Shown piece by piece: positions 1-5,930 of a stretch of DNA of 5,930 nt (positions are counted from its first letter, which is position 1; every line of letters starts with the position of its first letter). The notes beneath the pieces were generated by a model. The model searched no databases, was not told the DNA's origin, and was given only the letters and a program-made list of their open reading frames with translations. Origin of the DNA: Verrucomicrobiota bacterium (GTDB lineage Bacteria > Verrucomicrobiota > Verrucomicrobiia > Opitutales > UBA2995). Made by a program: the position numbers and the translations under genes. The stretch covers positions 1-5,930 of the forward strand of contig JAPUIL010000339.1 of assembly GCA_027297085.1 (NCBI GenBank), read 5' to 3'.

Positions 1-961
1 ATTGGGACCCGAGTCAGTTCGTAACCGAGGCATCTACGGTATTGTTTCCGCACAGGAATATCGCAGTCAAGATTACGGTCATATTTGCCTGCTCATGCAC
101 GATAAGCTGCCGCTCGAAGGAGCAAAGGTTAATCCCAACAACTGGCCCGTCTTTGGCCAGGTAAGTCAAATGATCCGTGAGCACGGTGGTTACGCTTTTC
201 ACGCCCACGGTGGCGCTTCCAAAGAAATCTACGCCGACTATGTTCAAGGCACGACGGACGGAGTGGAATTGCTGCAAATGGCCCATTACCGCGGTATCGG
301 ATTGGAGGGATGGTACCGCATTTTGAACATCGGTTTCCGTTTCCCGGGTGTTGCCGGCAGTGATTTTCCATATGTGAGGGCGCTGGGCGATTGTCGTACC
401 TATGTTTATTCCGAGGAACGTCCCAGCTTTTCAACCTGGGCACGGCGCGCGGCCGAAGGGCGCAGCTTTTTTACATCGGGGCCCCTGCTCTTGCTCGAAG
501 TAAATGGGAAACGGCCCGGTGATATAATCGACTTTGAGGACGGTCTTCCGCAACCTGTGAGCGTGCAGTTGAAAGTCCGCAGTGAAGTCACGCCCGTTCA
601 ATACCTGGAATTGATCCTGAACGGAAAAACCTTTGAACGTTGGACGCTACCATCCGGAAGCGAAAACCTGGGTGTTTGGCATCAAAGGCAGGTTGATCTT
701 GGGATCGAAAAGCCTTCCTGGATCGCAGCCCGGGCTTACGGAGTTTCCGCAACAGGACGCAGCGACGCGGAAGCTCACACCAACCCAGTTTATATGTACC
801 ACCAGGGCCGCAAACCCTTTCAAGCAACCGACGTGGACTGGCTGGCAGAAAAACTGGAGGGTCAGATATCGAAGCTCAGTCAGAGGACCTTTCCGGAAAA
901 AGCCCAGGCTCTGGAATTTTTCAACGAATCTCGACGTCAACTGCTTGATTTGGAGCAGTAA
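1..961 (+). CDS. CehA/McbA family metallohydrolase (PHP-like), C-terminal part, 5' end outside window
   Basis: The reading frame is open to the left edge and ends at TAA 959-961, so about 319 C-terminal residues are visible. The leftmost possible start, TTG at 2, is probably internal. Numbering from it, the fragment carries family-typical blocks: E19 with DYGH (24-27), FHAHGG (66-71) where related proteins usually have a His-Pro pair, GSDFPY (119-124), and a segment around RSFFTSGPLLLLEVNG (154-169). These are expected metal-ligand positions (E19, H27, H67/H69, D121) of the PHP-like fold used by CehA carbaryl hydrolase and McbA. The family hydrolyses ester, amide or phosphoester bonds, but substrates of most members are unknown and none can be assigned here. 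Residues from about 185 to 266 look like a beta-sandwich, followed by a charged helical tail (about 275-319). Any signal peptide and the first metal-binding motif lie outside the window. Family assignment is fairly sure; substrate is not. Confidence 0.85.
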   Translation, partial: LGPESVRNRGIYGIVSAQEYRSQDYGHICLLMHDKLPLEGAKVNPNNWPVFGQVSQMIREHGGYAFHAHGGASKEIYADYVQGTTDGVELLQMAHYRGIGLEGWYRILNIGFRFPGVAGSDFPYVRALGDCRTYVYSEERPSFSTWARRAAEGRSFFTSGPLLLLEVNGKRPGDIIDFEDGLPQPVSVQLKVRSEVTPVQYLELILNGKTFERWTLPSGSENLGVWHQRQVDLGIEKPSWIAARAYGVSATGRSDAEAHTNPVYMYHQGRKPFQATDVDWLAEKLEGQISKLSQRTFPEKAQALEFFNESRRQLLDLEQ

Positions 962-1063
962 AAACCGGAAGAGAATAAGCAGCCAGTCGTCGTTTCCAGC
1001 TTCGGCACGGCACAACGGGTGAAAATGAGATTATAGCCGCTCAAGATATTTATCTAAATTTTT

Positions 1064-2587
1064 CTAACGGCGATATTTACCCATCAAGGCTTCGCCGGGT
1101 GCAACCCCTTCAACTGTTTTACTCCCATCAACTACCAGGGTGCCATTGATCAAAACGTAAGGGATTCCTTCCGAAAATTTCAGTCCACCCTCAAAGGTCG
1201 CTTTATCAATAACGATTTCCGGGTCGAAAATTGTGATATCTGCATCAGCACCGACCTGTATTCGCCCTTTGCGGGCTGCAGCAGGAACAAAAGTCTCTAA
1301 TCGTTGTGCGGGCATTAAGGTCATCTTCCTGATAGCCTGAGGTAAGGACAAAACCTTTTCCTCTCTTACGTATTTTCCCAACACGCGAGCATACGCGCCA
1401 GCCGATCTGGGATGGGCGCCCGGAGCATAGGGCATGCTGTCCGATGCGATCATGGTACTTTTCCGACGCAACCCGTTTTGTATCCATGGTTCCTTCATCA
1501 TATGAATGATTACAGTACCACCTTCAGCACGGTACTTTTCAAAGGTTTCGCGATTTAGTCTCTCCCCGGTTTTCACCCATTGAAGATCCCCATAACTGAT
1601 GTTTCTGCTTTCTTGCCAGCCTTCGTCAAAGATGCTTGACTGAAGCCCAGTCGAACCGGCCGTGTAGGGATACATTTCGGTGGTTACGTCAAAGCCCCGA
1701 TCCTGCGCGGCTTCGACCAGATCGATGGCGAAATCAATTTTGCCCAATGACGCGCTATTGATGTGAACGATATGTAATGGGGTGTTCCAGGATATTGCGT
1801 CTGTCATTACTTCCTGAATACCCACAATGCCCGGGCTACGAACATGCACGAATACCGGAGCCGAAAAACCAGCTGCGTTTTCGAACAATCGGAATATTTC
1901 CTCATGGGATGCTCCAGGCAAATACCCGAGCAGTAATCCAATGCCGATTCCACCCGCATACAATTCTTCCTCAACCAGCCGATTCATCTTCTGAATCTCA
2001 TTTAGGGTCAATGTATCGTAATTCGCAGAGTCTATTTCTTCCATCCGGTAATTACGAACGTCTGGATGATCCGTTCCATGCTCCTCGGTTAGTTCGTCAA
2101 GCCTTGCAAGTTTCGAAGCGAATTTGACCATAGCGGCTGTTCGGGCGGTTCTGTGAGATACGGATGCGCCGTAGTTAATTAGCGATTTTCCTTCCTTGGA
2201 TGCCAACCAGGTTCGAAGGTCCTGCCTTCCTGATTCGAGATCCAGTGCGGTTGTCACTCCATCATGAGCCTTGTATTCACCGGATTCCTCCGATTGTCCG
2301 TGAACATGCAAATCGATAAAACCTGGAGCGACTACGAGACCAGTTGCATCAATCGTGCGATTCCCCTCCAGAGGCTTGGTTGAGACTTCGGCAATTCGAC
2401 TCTCCAGAATGCCTACGTGACGAATTGCATCAAGTCCAGTCTCCGGATCGATCACCCGACCATTCGCAATTACGATGTCAAATTCTACCGCCATGCACGG
2501 TGCGGTTAGAAGAATACAAATTATTGAGAATAACCGGAATTTGCTTTTCAGCGGCACGACGACCGAGGTGACTGTTTTTATGTTCAT
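1064..2587 (-). CDS. Secreted amidohydrolase, D-aminoacylase / N-acyl-D-glutamate deacylase-like
   Basis: This is a 507-residue, apparently complete protein. Residues 1-33 form a Sec-type signal peptide: a long basic n-region, a hydrophobic core at about 19-29, and likely cleavage after CMA (31-33), which suggests a periplasmic enzyme. The mature part starts with the usual amidohydrolase beta domain (FDIVIANGRVIDPETG, 36-51), then the metal-binding strand APGFIDLHVHG (87-97; H94, H96). Further candidate ligands or catalytic residues are E118 in ALDLESG, H248 in VFVHVR, H272/H275 in LHIVHIN, and D383 in ASDSMPY. A block HPRSAGAYARVLGKYVRE (392-409) is typical of D-aminoacylases. The C-terminus returns to the beta domain (GADADITIFDP, 446-456). 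The family removes the acyl group from N-acyl-D-amino acids; the D-glutamate preference is only suggested by overall resemblance. The ATG at 2585-2587 has no strong Shine-Dalgarno; it is chosen because it gives a complete signal peptide. It is convergent with the metallohydrolase gene on its left. Confidence 0.85.
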   Translation of the reverse strand: MNIKTVTSVVVPLKSKFRLFSIICILLTAPCMAVEFDIVIANGRVIDPETGLDAIRHVGILESRIAEVSTKPLEGNRTIDATGLVVAPGFIDLHVHGQSEESGEYKAHDGVTTALDLESGRQDLRTWLASKEGKSLINYGASVSHRTARTAAMVKFASKLARLDELTEEHGTDHPDVRNYRMEEIDSANYDTLTLNEIQKMNRLVEEELYAGGIGIGLLLGYLPGASHEEIFRLFENAAGFSAPVFVHVRSPGIVGIQEVMTDAISWNTPLHIVHINSASLGKIDFAIDLVEAAQDRGFDVTTEMYPYTAGSTGLQSSIFDEGWQESRNISYGDLQWVKTGERLNRETFEKYRAEGGTVIIHMMKEPWIQNGLRRKSTMIASDSMPYAPGAHPRSAGAYARVLGKYVREEKVLSLPQAIRKMTLMPAQRLETFVPAAARKGRIQVGADADITIFDPEIVIDKATFEGGLKFSEGIPYVLINGTLVVDGSKTVEGVAPGEALMGKYRR

Positions 2588-2680
2588 TTTTTAAAGTATT
2601 GTCTCTTTGTTCTTGTTATTCCGCGCTGGGCTTGTAGCAGGATGTGTCGTCACTTGGTTCATGTATTGGGTCTTTAACTA

Positions 2681-2743
2681 CTAATCCTCCAACAACGCAT
2701 CAAACCGCGGATTCCCCCGCAGCCGCGTTCCGTTCAGTAGGTT
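2681..2743 (-). pseudogene. 3' remnant of a TPR-protein gene (end of gene B)
   Basis: Reading the minus strand from 2743 to the TAG at 2681-2683 gives a 20-residue tail, NLLNGTRLRGNPRFDALLED. Its last 14 residues match the C-terminus of the TPR protein ending at 5030 at 13 of 14 positions (RLRGNPRFD-K-LLED there). An in-frame TGA at 2744-2746 closes the frame upstream, and there is no start codon or ribosome-binding site, so this cannot be an independent gene. Resemblance to gene A begins abruptly at 2725. The final LLED codons differ synonymously from gene A in every codon, so this is the end of a diverged paralogue and not a fresh copy of gene A. The natural N-terminal partner is the 100-residue membrane module at 4728-5030, which lies immediately beyond the 649-residue gene. 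Confidence 0.75.
2699..2725. repeat. 27-base direct repeat, left copy
   Basis: The stretch is identical to 5048-5074 and begins ATCAAACCGCGGATTC on the plus strand. It lies in the gene remnant and encodes RLRGNPRFD on the minus strand. All nine codons are identical in both copies, while the flanking codons differ. The spacing between copies is 2349 bases. Confidence 0.95.
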
Positions 2744-2781
2744 TCAGGATATTTTCCAGTTCCATTCCTTAATCTGGTATA

Positions 2782-4731
2782 TCAAGGTTTCGGGACAATA
2801 TCGCCATGCCATGGCAGGGCCAGTGTCGGCTTGTTGACAAATCGGTCTGCATACACCACCAACTCCGCACCCGCGCCCGGAGCCAGATGAACAGTGAAAA
2901 ACCGGTCATCGATAGCGTAGGACTCGCCGTTTACTTCGACACGGCTGCACTGGTGCTCCCCGTATGAGCCGGTCTGGACGATGACTGTGCGACCCTCGGT
3001 CTGGCTGAGATTCACCAGCGTGACATTCGTCTTCTCCTTGTTCATTCCTGTCACCAGCGCGGCGACATCCTCCGGGATGCCCGACCGAACTCGCTCGGGA
3101 TCGAAGTACCGTAACCGGGCAAGCTGCCTATACTGCATTCCAGAAAGGTTTGCGCCGCACATCAGCCTGTTCAGATTCGTGACGGCCCCGTAGTGGTTCT
3201 GCCTCATAGGCCAGTCCACCAGCCGCGTCTCAGGCGTGGTTTCATCGTTGCGCATCCTTTCGTTATCCCCGCGCACCTCCTCGAATCCTTGCTGGAGCGA
3301 CTGGACGGGATAGCCGGGATTTCTGCCCTCGAGAAATTCGACCCATCCGTTTTTATGAATGCGTTCGAGGTCCTTTGGTTCCATCGAGTAGAGATACAGG
3401 TCGATTAACTCGTTCATGTACCCATTGCGCTGGTAGTTGTACCATTTGGGCTCGGTGACTTTCTTCTCCTTCCAGTAGATGTCGCCGTCCTCCCACCAGT
3501 AATCGGGGGCCTCCGACTTCTCGCCCCGCACGCCGTAGTTCCGTGGCAGATACACAATCCCGTCCTCAACCTTCTTCGCAGCGAAGATGTTGTCCATCTG
3601 CCAGCGGAGGACATCGATGTATTTCTGGTCGCCTGTTACCAGAAGCGCGTTGGCGAATCCGGCCCACATGCCCATCGAGAACAAGCTACGGTACTGGACA
3701 CCGGACGCAGGGTACCAGAACACGGCATCCCACGACCCGTAAGATCCGCCGTACCAGCTGCCCTCCGCGGTCCCCCCGCCGATGGTGCCGTCAAGGCCGA
3801 TGGTGGAGGGGATATTCCCGCCGTTCTTGTCGATCCGCTCCGCCCAGGCGTCCACATACTCCACCAGCCAGTCCTTGTACTTCTCCTCGTGGGCGAGCGC
3901 GTAGGCGTTCAGTGCGAGGTTGGTCGTGAGCAGGTTCAACGGGTTATCGCCGACAACCTCCGCCAGCTCATAGACCTGCACCAGATATTCGTTTTCGTAC
4001 TTCTCCGGGGTCATCTCCTCCATCTGGCGGCTGCCGTATCTGCCGTGCAGCATGTGGTACTTGCCGGGTATCATGTCGCCAGCCCAGTCGACCGGCCGCG
4101 CACGCCGCATCAGGGGTCCTCTGCTGCCGTTCATCATACTCCGGATAAGCTTGTGTTCCGGATCGTAGTTCGGGGCGTCCGGGTCCTCGTTCATGTAGAA
4201 TCCCGCGAACCGCCGGGCACGCTTCTGGTAAGTCACATCTTCGGGATCGGTCAGCGCCTCGAGATGGAATCCCCGAAGCCCCTCGCCGGTGTGCCTCCAG
4301 TCCGCCATGCAGACGAATTCCTTGTAATAGGCGCCGTCCTTCGCGATGTCGGTCGCAACCGTCTTATACTCCGTGTATTGCCGGATACCGCCGTTGTTGC
4401 CCTTGCGGTACAAGTCGAGGACCGACTGGCGGCCGCCGAGGGAGTAAAGGATAGTCCAATCGCCGAAGATGTCGAACAGATCATCGACACCATCCACCGA
4501 TCCCCAGTGCGGCTTATGGAGGAGGTATCCGCGCTCATTGAAATAGAAGTCGTAGAAATCCACGATGTGTTGGGATTTTTCCTCAAGCAGCAGGCGTTCC
4601 ATGACTCCCCATGCGGGAGGCGCCACGGGCGTCGTGATCGCGATGGACCTTCCTGCGAACGCGGTCCCCGAAAGCGCTGTTGTGATGACCAGAACGAACA
4701 TTGATAAAATGATAGGGGGATACCGTTTCAT
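2782..4731 (-). CDS. Secreted protein of unknown function, possible (alpha/alpha)-toroid carbohydrate-active-enzyme-like fold
   Basis: This is a 649-residue complete protein. Residues 1-26 are a clear signal peptide (MKRY, hydrophobic core about 7-20, cleavage after AFA), so the product is exported. The mature protein is rich in aromatic and helix-forming segments up to about residue 560, with recurring helix pairs such as NLLTTNLALNAYALAHEEKY (266-285) and GMWAGFANALLVTGDQKYID (354-373). This pattern recalls six-hairpin (alpha/alpha) glycosidase and polysaccharide-lyase folds. Polar, possibly active-site segments include YYKEF (135-139), DWRHTGEG (144-151), FYMNEDPDAPNYDPEH (178-193), WYGGSYGSWD (326-335) and RQNHYG (510-515). 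Residues about 566-632 look like a beta domain. I recall similar hypothetical proteins in Planctomycetes-type genomes but know no characterised member, so no reaction is assigned. The start overlaps the upstream stop (ATGA 4728-4731) and has a strong Shine-Dalgarno. Hand-counted 60-base lines inside the gene are about 62-65% GC, against roughly 42-57% in most lines counted in its neighbours, which suggests separate origin. Confidence 0.8.
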   Translation of the reverse strand: MKRYPPIILSMFVLVITTALSGTAFAGRSIAITTPVAPPAWGVMERLLLEEKSQHIVDFYDFYFNERGYLLHKPHWGSVDGVDDLFDIFGDWTILYSLGGRQSVLDLYRKGNNGGIRQYTEYKTVATDIAKDGAYYKEFVCMADWRHTGEGLRGFHLEALTDPEDVTYQKRARRFAGFYMNEDPDAPNYDPEHKLIRSMMNGSRGPLMRRARPVDWAGDMIPGKYHMLHGRYGSRQMEEMTPEKYENEYLVQVYELAEVVGDNPLNLLTTNLALNAYALAHEEKYKDWLVEYVDAWAERIDKNGGNIPSTIGLDGTIGGGTAEGSWYGGSYGSWDAVFWYPASGVQYRSLFSMGMWAGFANALLVTGDQKYIDVLRWQMDNIFAAKKVEDGIVYLPRNYGVRGEKSEAPDYWWEDGDIYWKEKKVTEPKWYNYQRNGYMNELIDLYLYSMEPKDLERIHKNGWVEFLEGRNPGYPVQSLQQGFEEVRGDNERMRNDETTPETRLVDWPMRQNHYGAVTNLNRLMCGANLSGMQYRQLARLRYFDPERVRSGIPEDVAALVTGMNKEKTNVTLVNLSQTEGRTVIVQTGSYGEHQCSRVEVNGESYAIDDRFFTVHLAPGAGAELVVYADRFVNKPTLALPWHGDIVPKP

Positions 4732-5030
4732 GCTTTTACTCCTTCCGCCTGTGCTTTTTTCGTCGTTTCGATCCCATCCGGCGTAAGTTCAAATGCCCAC
4801 GCCAGAATGATGGCCAACGGAAATCCAATCAATAAAAGCAGGGTGACAAATTTGGCTGCCCAATCAGGAATACTCAGCTGCGGAAACACCGTAGCCGAAA
4901 TTTGTATCAGCAACCACGCCACCACCGCATAGGTGATCGCCACTCGCACCACATGCCGCCGTTTCAGCTCGGACCAGAAGGTGGAGAGGCCGGAGGGTTT
5001 GGGTGGGGGTGACTGTTGGTCGTCGGTCAT
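4728..5030 (-). CDS. Short two-helix membrane protein: N-terminal module of a TPR protein (truncated gene B)
   Basis: This is a 100-residue protein. After a Pro-rich polar start it has FWSELKRRHVVRV (18-30), a first membrane helix at about 30-49 (ITYAVVAWLLIQISATVF), a short loop with PQLSIPDWA, and a second helix at about 60-80 ending AWAFELTPDGIETT. This is the conserved N-terminal anchor of long bacterial TPR or cyclase-like proteins, where it is normally followed by several hundred residues. Here it stops after KKAQAEGVKA at TGA 4728-4730. The basic KRRH before helix one and the FELTP after helix two suggest both termini are cytoplasmic. The ATG at 5028-5030 overlaps the stop of the upstream TPR gene (TAATG), so it is probably translationally coupled. 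The protein lacks all the C-terminal TPR region; a matching C-terminal remnant lies at 2681-2743. It could still be made as a small membrane protein, or it may only serve to lead translation into the next gene. Confidence 0.8.
   Translation of the reverse strand: MTDDQQSPPPKPSGLSTFWSELKRRHVVRVAITYAVVAWLLIQISATVFPQLSIPDWAAKFVTLLLLIGFPLAIILAWAFELTPDGIETTKKAQAEGVKA
4739..4746 (-). promoter_or_regulatory. Strong ribosome-binding site for the 649-residue secreted protein
   Basis: On the minus strand the sequence is GGAAGGAG, seven bases before the ATG at 4729-4731. It lies inside the last codons of the 100-residue gene, whose stop overlaps the start codon. This supports the chosen start and implies coupled translation. 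The other starts in the window have no comparable motif. Confidence 0.85.
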
Positions 5031-5930
5031 TAGTCTTCTAGTAATTTATCAAACCGCGGATTCCCCCGCAGCCGGTCGAAGATGAACCAGAGGTCGAGTT
5101 CGCGGTTGAGGAATAGAATGCCGTCCATCTTGCTGGCGGCTTCCAGGGTTTCAATGGCTTTGTCGTTTTCGCCGAGGACGAGGTAGGCGATGGCAATGTG
5201 CATTTCGCAAGCTGCCTGCAACGAAAAACGGAAAATCTCGGTATTGGTCTTTTCGCGGACTGCTTGAATCGTAGCTTCCATCCGTTCGCGATCTCCCTCT
5301 AGAGCATAACAAATCGCCAGGTTGCTTGAGTAATCAGGGTCAGCCATCGGATCCACTTGGGTTATAGGTTGGAGAGAGGCCTTGGCCTTTTCCGATTCGG
5401 CTGTCCAATTCATCTTCTCCTTCAGCTCGAAATGGACTAGGGCGGCTAGAAGATAAGAGTTTCTTATACTCATACTCATATTTCTAGGCAGCCTCAGATC
5501 CAGGAATCTAAAACGAATATCAGCATCCCTTAGCTTCAGCTGCCGCAAGGACTCAGAATAGTCACGTCTCACCAGGGCTTCCCAAGTCTTTTTTCCATTT
5601 TCATTCCTGAAACTTGGAATAGCTCCTATTGCTGCAATCAATGCATTACGGTCGCCGGTCTGAAGGTACTTGGCTTGGGCCGACCGAATCTTCCAGTGGT
5701 CCAGGTCATCCGAATGCTGAAGGTTTTCCTCGATCAAAGGAAACACTTTGTCCCACATTCCCCGCGCTGCATAAACATTAACCAGATCATTATTCGATCT
5801 TAAGGATAATGGATCTTTCCGTAAAACAGCTTCCATGTGGTACTGAGCTTCGGCAAGTCGTCCCAATCTGAAATAGGTTGTCGCCAAAACTCTCTGGCTA
5901 GGATAAAAGCTCGCGTCTTTGCCCAAGGCC
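5030..5930 (-). CDS. Tetratricopeptide-repeat protein, C-terminal part (gene A), 5' end outside window
   Basis: The frame is open to the right edge; the first possible start inside (TTG at 5924-5926) is probably internal, so the gene begins beyond the window. About 299 residues are visible. Numbered from that TTG, TPR-like helix pairs occur at about 10-43 (VLATTYFRLGRLAEAQYHME), 44-76 (LVNVYAARGMWDKVFPLIEE), 200-226 (SNLAICYALEGDRERMEATI) and 240-270 (IAIAYLVLGENDKAIETLEA). The C-terminus is DRLRGNPRFDKLLED, a common ending for membrane-anchored TPR proteins that begin with an FWSELKRRHVVRV-type membrane module. TPR arrays bind partner proteins; the specific role is unknown. Its TAA stop (5030-5032) overlaps the ATG of the 100-residue gene, whose sequence is exactly such an N-terminal module, indicating a tandem of paralogues. 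The missing 5' part may hold the same membrane module or an output domain such as a cyclase or winged helix. Confidence 0.8.
   Translation of the reverse strand, partial: ALGKDASFYPSQRVLATTYFRLGRLAEAQYHMEAVLRKDPLSLRSNNDLVNVYAARGMWDKVFPLIEENLQHSDDLDHWKIRSAQAKYLQTGDRNALIAAIGAIPSFRNENGKKTWEALVRRDYSESLRQLKLRDADIRFRFLDLRLPRNMSMSIRNSYLLAALVHFELKEKMNWTAESEKAKASLQPITQVDPMADPDYSSNLAICYALEGDRERMEATIQAVREKTNTEIFRFSLQAACEMHIAIAYLVLGENDKAIETLEAASKMDGILFLNRELDLWFIFDRLRGNPRFDKLLED
5048..5074. repeat. 27-base direct repeat, right copy
   Basis: The stretch is identical to 2699-2725. It lies within the last codons of gene A (encoding RLRGNPRFD on the minus strand). The match stops sharply on both sides. In the coding direction the upstream codons are unrelated. 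Downstream, the first codon is a Lys/Ala change and the following LLED codons are synonymous but all different. Confidence 0.95.

Noticed and set aside
962..1063. Possible terminator between the two convergent genes
   Set aside because: Only a 5-base stem (AGATA-TT-TATCT at 1044-1055) is present, AT-only apart from one G-C pair and with no adequate loop; nothing is strong enough to call.
2495..2500. Possible lipoprotein signal (LTAPC) in the amidohydrolase leader
   Set aside because: Proline directly before the cysteine does not fit a lipobox; cleavage after CMA by signal peptidase I fits better.
2588..2680. Promoter upstream of the amidohydrolase
   Set aside because: A TATA-like element can be found near the start codon, but no matching -35 element lies at the right spacing; not called.
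2700..2765. A 21-codon minus-strand mini-ORF starting at ATG 2763-2765, just after AAGGA
   Set aside because: The AAGGA abuts the start codon, the peptide has no family features, and it overlaps the TPR remnant in a different frame.
3889..4704. Long plus-strand open frame (271 codons) opposite the secreted-protein gene
   Set aside because: It is fully antisense to a gene with a clear signal peptide and Shine-Dalgarno. Long antisense frames are expected in GC-rich genes, and its translation has no recognisable domain.
2726..4760. Insertion-sequence or transposon ends around the 649-residue gene
   Set aside because: By eye there is no inverted repeat, target-site duplication longer than about 6 bases, or transposase fragment at either junction.

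Overview
The window is a piece of a bacterial chromosome with four substantial protein genes, one small membrane-protein gene and one gene remnant. No RNA gene, CRISPR array, transposase or integrase is visible. The mix of genes suggests an environmental Gram-negative heterotroph: an exported amidohydrolase, a CehA/McbA-type metallohydrolase, tandem membrane-module/TPR proteins and a large secreted protein of unknown function. A member of the Verrucomicrobiota or another Planctomycetes-group lineage would fit, but this is a low-confidence guess from gene content.

Left part (1-2587): a plus-strand gene enters from the left edge and ends at 961. It encodes the C-terminal part of a CehA/McbA-family PHP-type metallohydrolase. 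About 100 bases later, a convergent minus-strand gene (1064-2587) encodes a secreted amidohydrolase of the D-aminoacylase / N-acyl-D-glutamate deacylase type.

Right part (2681-5930), all on the minus strand: reading from the right edge, a TPR-protein gene (gene A, 5' end outside the window) ends at 5030 in a TAATG overlap with the next gene. That gene (gene B, 4728-5030) encodes only 100 residues. These match the two-helix membrane module that normally begins long membrane-anchored TPR proteins. It stops in an ATGA overlap with a 649-residue secreted protein gene (2782-4731), which is GC-rich and has a strong Shine-Dalgarno sequence. Just past that gene, at 2681-2743, lies an in-frame stretch ending in the same C-terminus as gene A (RLRGNPRFD-x-LLED, then stop). 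It includes a 27-base perfect copy of gene A's 3' end.

The simplest reading is that gene B was once a full-length TPR paralogue in tandem with gene A. Its middle has been replaced by the 649-residue gene, leaving the N-terminal membrane module on one side and about 15-20 C-terminal codons on the other. The incoming gene is now translationally coupled to the surviving stub. This nested arrangement is the most notable thing in the window. The secreted protein looks like an all-alpha (possibly toroidal) carbohydrate-active-enzyme-like domain with a C-terminal beta domain, but its activity is unknown.
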